A stretch of DNA of 64,000 nt from Haematococcus lacustris (Eukaryota; Chlorophyta; Chlorophyceae; Chlamydomonadales; Haematococcaceae): NCBI GenBank assembly GCA_030144725.1, contig JASKMD010000261.1, positions 36,001 to 100,000 on the forward strand, written 5' to 3'. Below the pieces are notes generated by a model. The model was not told the origin of the DNA. It ran no database searches and worked only from the letters and a program-made list of their open reading frames with translations. Positions 55,222-64,000 of the stretch are shown in pieces. The position numbers were made by a program, and so were the translations under genes. The first letter of the stretch is position 1; every line of letters begins with the position of its first letter.

Positions 55222-55597
55222 TAGTTCTTTACGACGTCGTCACGATGTAAGTACAATGCATTACCACTGCGCGACAACGAGGCTGTCGATGACACACTTA
55301 TGCCTCAGCCAACCTCGCATTCTGACCTCGCAACACATAGTTACATAGTGCCTTGCAGGCGGGCAGATAGACGTCTCTAGCCTACCTGCGGGCGGAGTGA
55401 TAATCATTCCACTTGAAAAACCCGTCTAGTCTAGTCAATCTAGCCTAGATCTAGCCTAGATTTGACTAGCCTAGATCTAGGCTAGATCTAGGCTAGATTG
55501 CGCTCCCTAAATCGTTGCGCTACCTGTAACCCAAGCTGTCGGTACTTATAACTGGAATAGCTGGCACCAATAACTAATTTCCTACCCCCACCCTCAG

Positions 55598-60867
<5,270 letters not shown>

Positions 60868-62795
60868 CAGGCACTGACAGGCACATGGCCTGTGTCAGCT
60901 GGCTTCGCCTACCCTTTGTGCAGCTCATGGTGCCTGCACCCTGGTGCTGCGACTCCCCTGGGCATGGGCGACCTTGCATGACTTCTTGCGTGACCTCGTA
61001 CATGACCTTACATGATTAAACTGGCTGGCCTAGTCGAAGGTAAGCTTGGCTTGAGCCTAAGCCTAAGCCTCCCGGGTGCTCGCTATGCCATGGTCGTGAG
61101 GGATAAAAGTGGCTGGCAGGGGTGTGTTTGGGGGTGCTTCACCTCACCCTGCTCATCATCCCAGGTGTGAAGCAAGTGGAGTAGTGGTACGGCGTAGGGC
61201 CTGACAGCAAAGATAGCTACTGCACTGCTCATGCATGCCACCGCAGCGTTGCGCACGGCTGATAGTAGCAATTAAAAAGCAGATGGCTTGCTCATCTCAC
61301 GGTAGCCATCGCATAGCATGAAGACCCTCATTGGCAGTGCTTGCTGTGGTGATGAGAAGGCGTAGTGCACCATATTGATGGTGGGTTTGGCCTAAAGCAG
61401 GTATCTAAAGCACTTGATGAACACCCATGACACCTATGCCATGGGCAGTAGTCTCCAGAGCTCCACTACTTGTTCAGTGGAAGTATGCACACCATGTGCT
61501 TGATACACATCTTTTCACACAACTGCACAATAAAACATGGTCAATCACTCGGCCTGTGTCCTGGCTGCCCTTGAATTGCTGTGGAGCCAGCAAGACAATA
61601 GCATTGTGGTGGGCAGGGGTTGCACTTGATGCAGCTGGCTCGAGATTGAGGGATTGCGTCATGATAAAGCTCCCGCTATGTGCAGGCAGCAAATGAAGCA
61701 CACACTATGTGGCCCACCTGAAAATGTTGCAGGTCCCCTTTCAGGTGGAAAGGTGGGCTAGAGTGTACTAAACAGTGCCGCTGTGATCAGGCAGCACCGC
61801 ACTTACAGTTGGACACGTGATAATGTTTTGAACTGGCATGCATGCATTGGATTGGCAGGTGGTGTTTTGCAGGGCGCATGCCTATGCATGGCAGCAGCAG
61901 AGGAAGGGGTAGAAATGCGTGCTTGCAGTTGCTTTGGTCGCATGGCTGCTGTGGTACTGGGCCTGGCTTGCTGCACATCCAATCACTGTTGCGTAAAGGT
62001 CAAGAAATGGTGCTCAGGGTGTCGCTGTAGTAGCATGGGCTCCTCTTATATGATAAAAGGGGTGCACAACGGATGAGGCACCTGTTGCGTCTCTTCCCAT
62101 GTCGCATGGCCACCGCATTGCACCACATTGTAAGCCATGGAGCTGTCGAGAGAGGCGCCCTGTTTACAAAGACCTTGTTAAACCTGACCAAGGGTCGCAC
62201 CGCCTCAGCATCTGAAACAAGTGCCGCAACGACCAGTCCGCTACCTGCCATGGCTGCTGCACAAGCACGCGTCAGGTGTCCCTTCTGCTTTCTCCCAGCA
62301 GCCGTGAGGTTTTGGTGGCAATGTGCAGTTACACTGGCAGTAACACTGTGCGTTCAGACTGCCCAGATGGCCTATGATTGACAGCTTTGGTCGTCAGTGT
62401 AGAGGCACTGCCCACCAGGCGCCAGGACCAGCCAGCCACGCACCGCCTGATGTTAGGCGCCTGCAACATGTAGCTGGCGCAATAGGGAGGGTGCGGCTGG
62501 CCAGGAGAGGGGCAGGGTGTGGCTGGCTTGAAATGGGTGGATTTGGGGGTGGTGCCTGGCTGGGAGGTGGAGGGTTAAGGCTGGTCCTCAGTGGGAGGGA
62601 TTGATTCAGGGTCACTGAGCTGGGGTTGCAGTGGGAGGGAGGCCGTATGGCTGAGTAGATAGCACATGAAGGAGAGTGACAGTCAGGCAATGATTTTGAC
62701 ACGAGTGTATGCGACCCGTGGATGCTGACCTGTGTGATTGTCGAACCGTCATGAGTAAGGTTCCCAAATAGACATCTCTATGTCCCATGTAGTAA
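60868..62795. other. Intergenic, no supported gene
   Basis: Holds the PUR-alpha 3' UTR at the left. Small ORFs (for example 62073-62381) have no recognisable domain and compete with open frames on the other strand. A G-rich, T-poor stretch lies at 62480-62640. I see no paired repeats. Confidence 0.4.
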
Positions 62796-62902
62796 ATAGT
62801 ATAGACTAGAGATAGTAAATAGTGTAGTCTAGTCGACTATTTCGTCACCAAATCAACTCGTTTCAGTCGCAATGGGGCGTACATCAGCCTGCCAGACACG
62901 TC

Positions 62903-63406
62903 GTGCTAGTCTTAAGAGCAGTCAGTATCAGTTGCAATTCTGTTGATTTGCCGGCAAAGGGATTGCCCGCGTCCGTAGTCGACGAACTCCGATGGCGGCA
63001 GCTGCTGGCCCATCGGGCGGCACGCAATCAAAGAGGAAGCTGGGAGCATAGCATCTACAGCAAGCGCTTCTCATTTCAGGTCTATGAGTTTCAAGGACAA
63101 AGCGTTTGCAAAGCCGTTTGCGGCGATTGTGACCAGTCCTACAGCTGCGTGAACATGTATACCACAAATGAACACAAGTGCAAGCCAAAGCGACAGCGTG
63201 CGACACGACAGCAAATGCAGCAGCAACAGCAGCCGCCGCAGAGCTGCCTTTCCAGCGAATCGTGCTGGAATGGTACGGCGCTGTTGTGGAGCACTTCTGG
63301 CGGAAATTCCAGATGTTCTTCATATGAGCAGAGATCCCCTTCAACAATGATGACAATGAGTTCTCCGGTTGAAACAGCTAATGGGGGTTTTTCCAATGCG
63401 GGGTAA
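62903..63406 (+). pseudogene. hAT-like BED zinc-finger ORF fragment (copy 2)
   Basis: A plus-strand frame encodes VVDELRWRQLLAHRAARNQ, then SIYSKRFSFQVYEFQGQSVC, KAVCGDCDQSYSCVNMYT and NEHKCKPKRQRA, followed by poly-Gln. Motif order and spacing parallel copy 1 at 54953-55221 (SSVYAQKYSIEVV, AVCNDCK, KHQCNK). The open frame extends to 63406, but the last third looks less like protein. It is preceded by a TAGTCTAG-rich stretch at 62797-62846. It is probably the N-terminal part of a hAT-type transposase, with no catalytic domain in the window. Confidence 0.5.
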
Positions 63407-63475
63407 CGGGGTAGAGGGGAACGGGGGAATGCACCGTTTCCAATGCGGGGGAATGGGGGAAAATGGAGGTTGGGT
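63385..63475 (+). repeat. Imperfect tandem repeat around TTTCCAATGCGGGG
   Basis: The words TTTTCCAATGCGGGG (63389) and TTTCCAATGCGGGGGAATGG (63437) are separated by GGGGTAGAGGGGAACGGGGG, giving a unit of about 48 bp in roughly two copies. A second short duplication, ACCCTCTGTCTTTC, lies at 63718-63746. I see no gene from 63407 to the window end. Confidence 0.7.
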
Positions 63476-64000
63476 TCGGTTAAGTTGCGAGTTGTGGCGA
63501 GTGGCCGCGAGCTTAACGAGAGCTTCATCCCTTTGCACGACCACGACATCCACCTTTGTCCATCCAAATGTTCGCTTGTGGTGATCGTCGTCGGCGCGAG
63601 GCTGAGGATGAGCTAATGATTGCCGTAGTGATACGCCTTGTTGGAAACCGGACCCAAAGTCGGCACACATTCGGTGACAGCTCCTGGCTCAAACATTGAA
63701 GTGATGCGTGTTTGGTGACCCTCTGTCTTTCACCCTCTGTCTTTCAATAGCACATTGTCCACACATGCATTTGTTCACTACTGAGGCAGCCGCCTTCGAG
63801 CACTGAAGCGTGTGGTTGCTTCCATCACAACCTCATCAACCTTACCATCACTCTCGCCCTCTCCTGCCCCTACACCTGCCCATGCCCCTGCCCTTGCCCC
63901 TGCCCTCCCCACGCCCTGTGCACCTCTCGCCCTCCTTAGCCTGCAATCTTTCTAGGTGTATGGCGGCCTACATGCCAGCCTCCACAGTTGTCGAGCTGGT

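Noticed and set aside
62073..62381. 102-codon plus-strand ORF
   Set aside because: No recognisable motif, and an equally plausible frame lies on the other strand; intergenic noise is likelier.

Overview
The window is nuclear DNA of a green alga, most likely a chlamydomonadalean (volvocine/Haematococcus-type). The evidence is a pherophorin gene with an (SPPPP)-type core, many short GT-AG introns, GC-rich coding DNA, CTG/CAG-rich tracts, and genes whose closest recognisable relatives are plant/algal. I see no bacterial operons, rRNA, tRNA or CRISPR array. Gene models were spliced by eye; where I give exon ends, reading phase closes across the junctions.

Host genes, left to right: a Cid1/Trf4-type terminal nucleotidyltransferase (+, 2.5-9.0 kb); a class-3 lipase of the diacylglycerol-lipase type with a dysferlin-like N-terminal domain (+, 11.4-19.4 kb); the histone chaperone NASP (+, 21.0-23.9 kb); a probable thylakoid-lumen protein with a twin-arginine signal (-, 24.4-26.7 kb); a pherophorin (-, 32.8-35.2 kb); a large conserved protein related to a plant family of unknown function (Arabidopsis At4g24610/At5g65440 type; -, 45.7-53.2 kb); and a three-repeat PUR-alpha homologue (+, 55.6-60.9 kb).

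Much of the rest is mobile DNA. The dominant family is a Fanzor-like (eukaryotic TnpB relative) element. One long copy lies at 27.8-31.8 kb, with RuvC motifs and a spliced ORF. At least seven relics lie elsewhere, several in introns of the host genes, and they share a roughly 230-bp right end downstream of the ORF. This is the position of the guide-RNA region in Fanzor/TnpB systems. One Fanzor copy (36.3-43.0 kb, minus) is split by a young Ty3/gypsy chromovirus (36677-42668) with LTRs identical by eye, a 5-bp target duplication, and gag and pol in one frame separated by a single UAG. Other elements are a MITE with perfect 70-bp terminal inverted repeats (43269-43686), a TIR element with a 9-bp target duplication (53475-54697) that has relatives near 1.8 and 27.2 kb, and two hAT-like zinc-finger ORF fragments beside CTAG-rich arrays.

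Simple repeats are extreme in places: 99 perfect GGGGC units (29159-29653) inside the Fanzor element and 40 perfect CTG units (58331-58450) in a PUR-alpha intron. The stretches 1.4-2.5, 9.0-11.4, 31.8-32.7, 35.2-36.2 and 60.9-62.9 kb hold no gene I can support.
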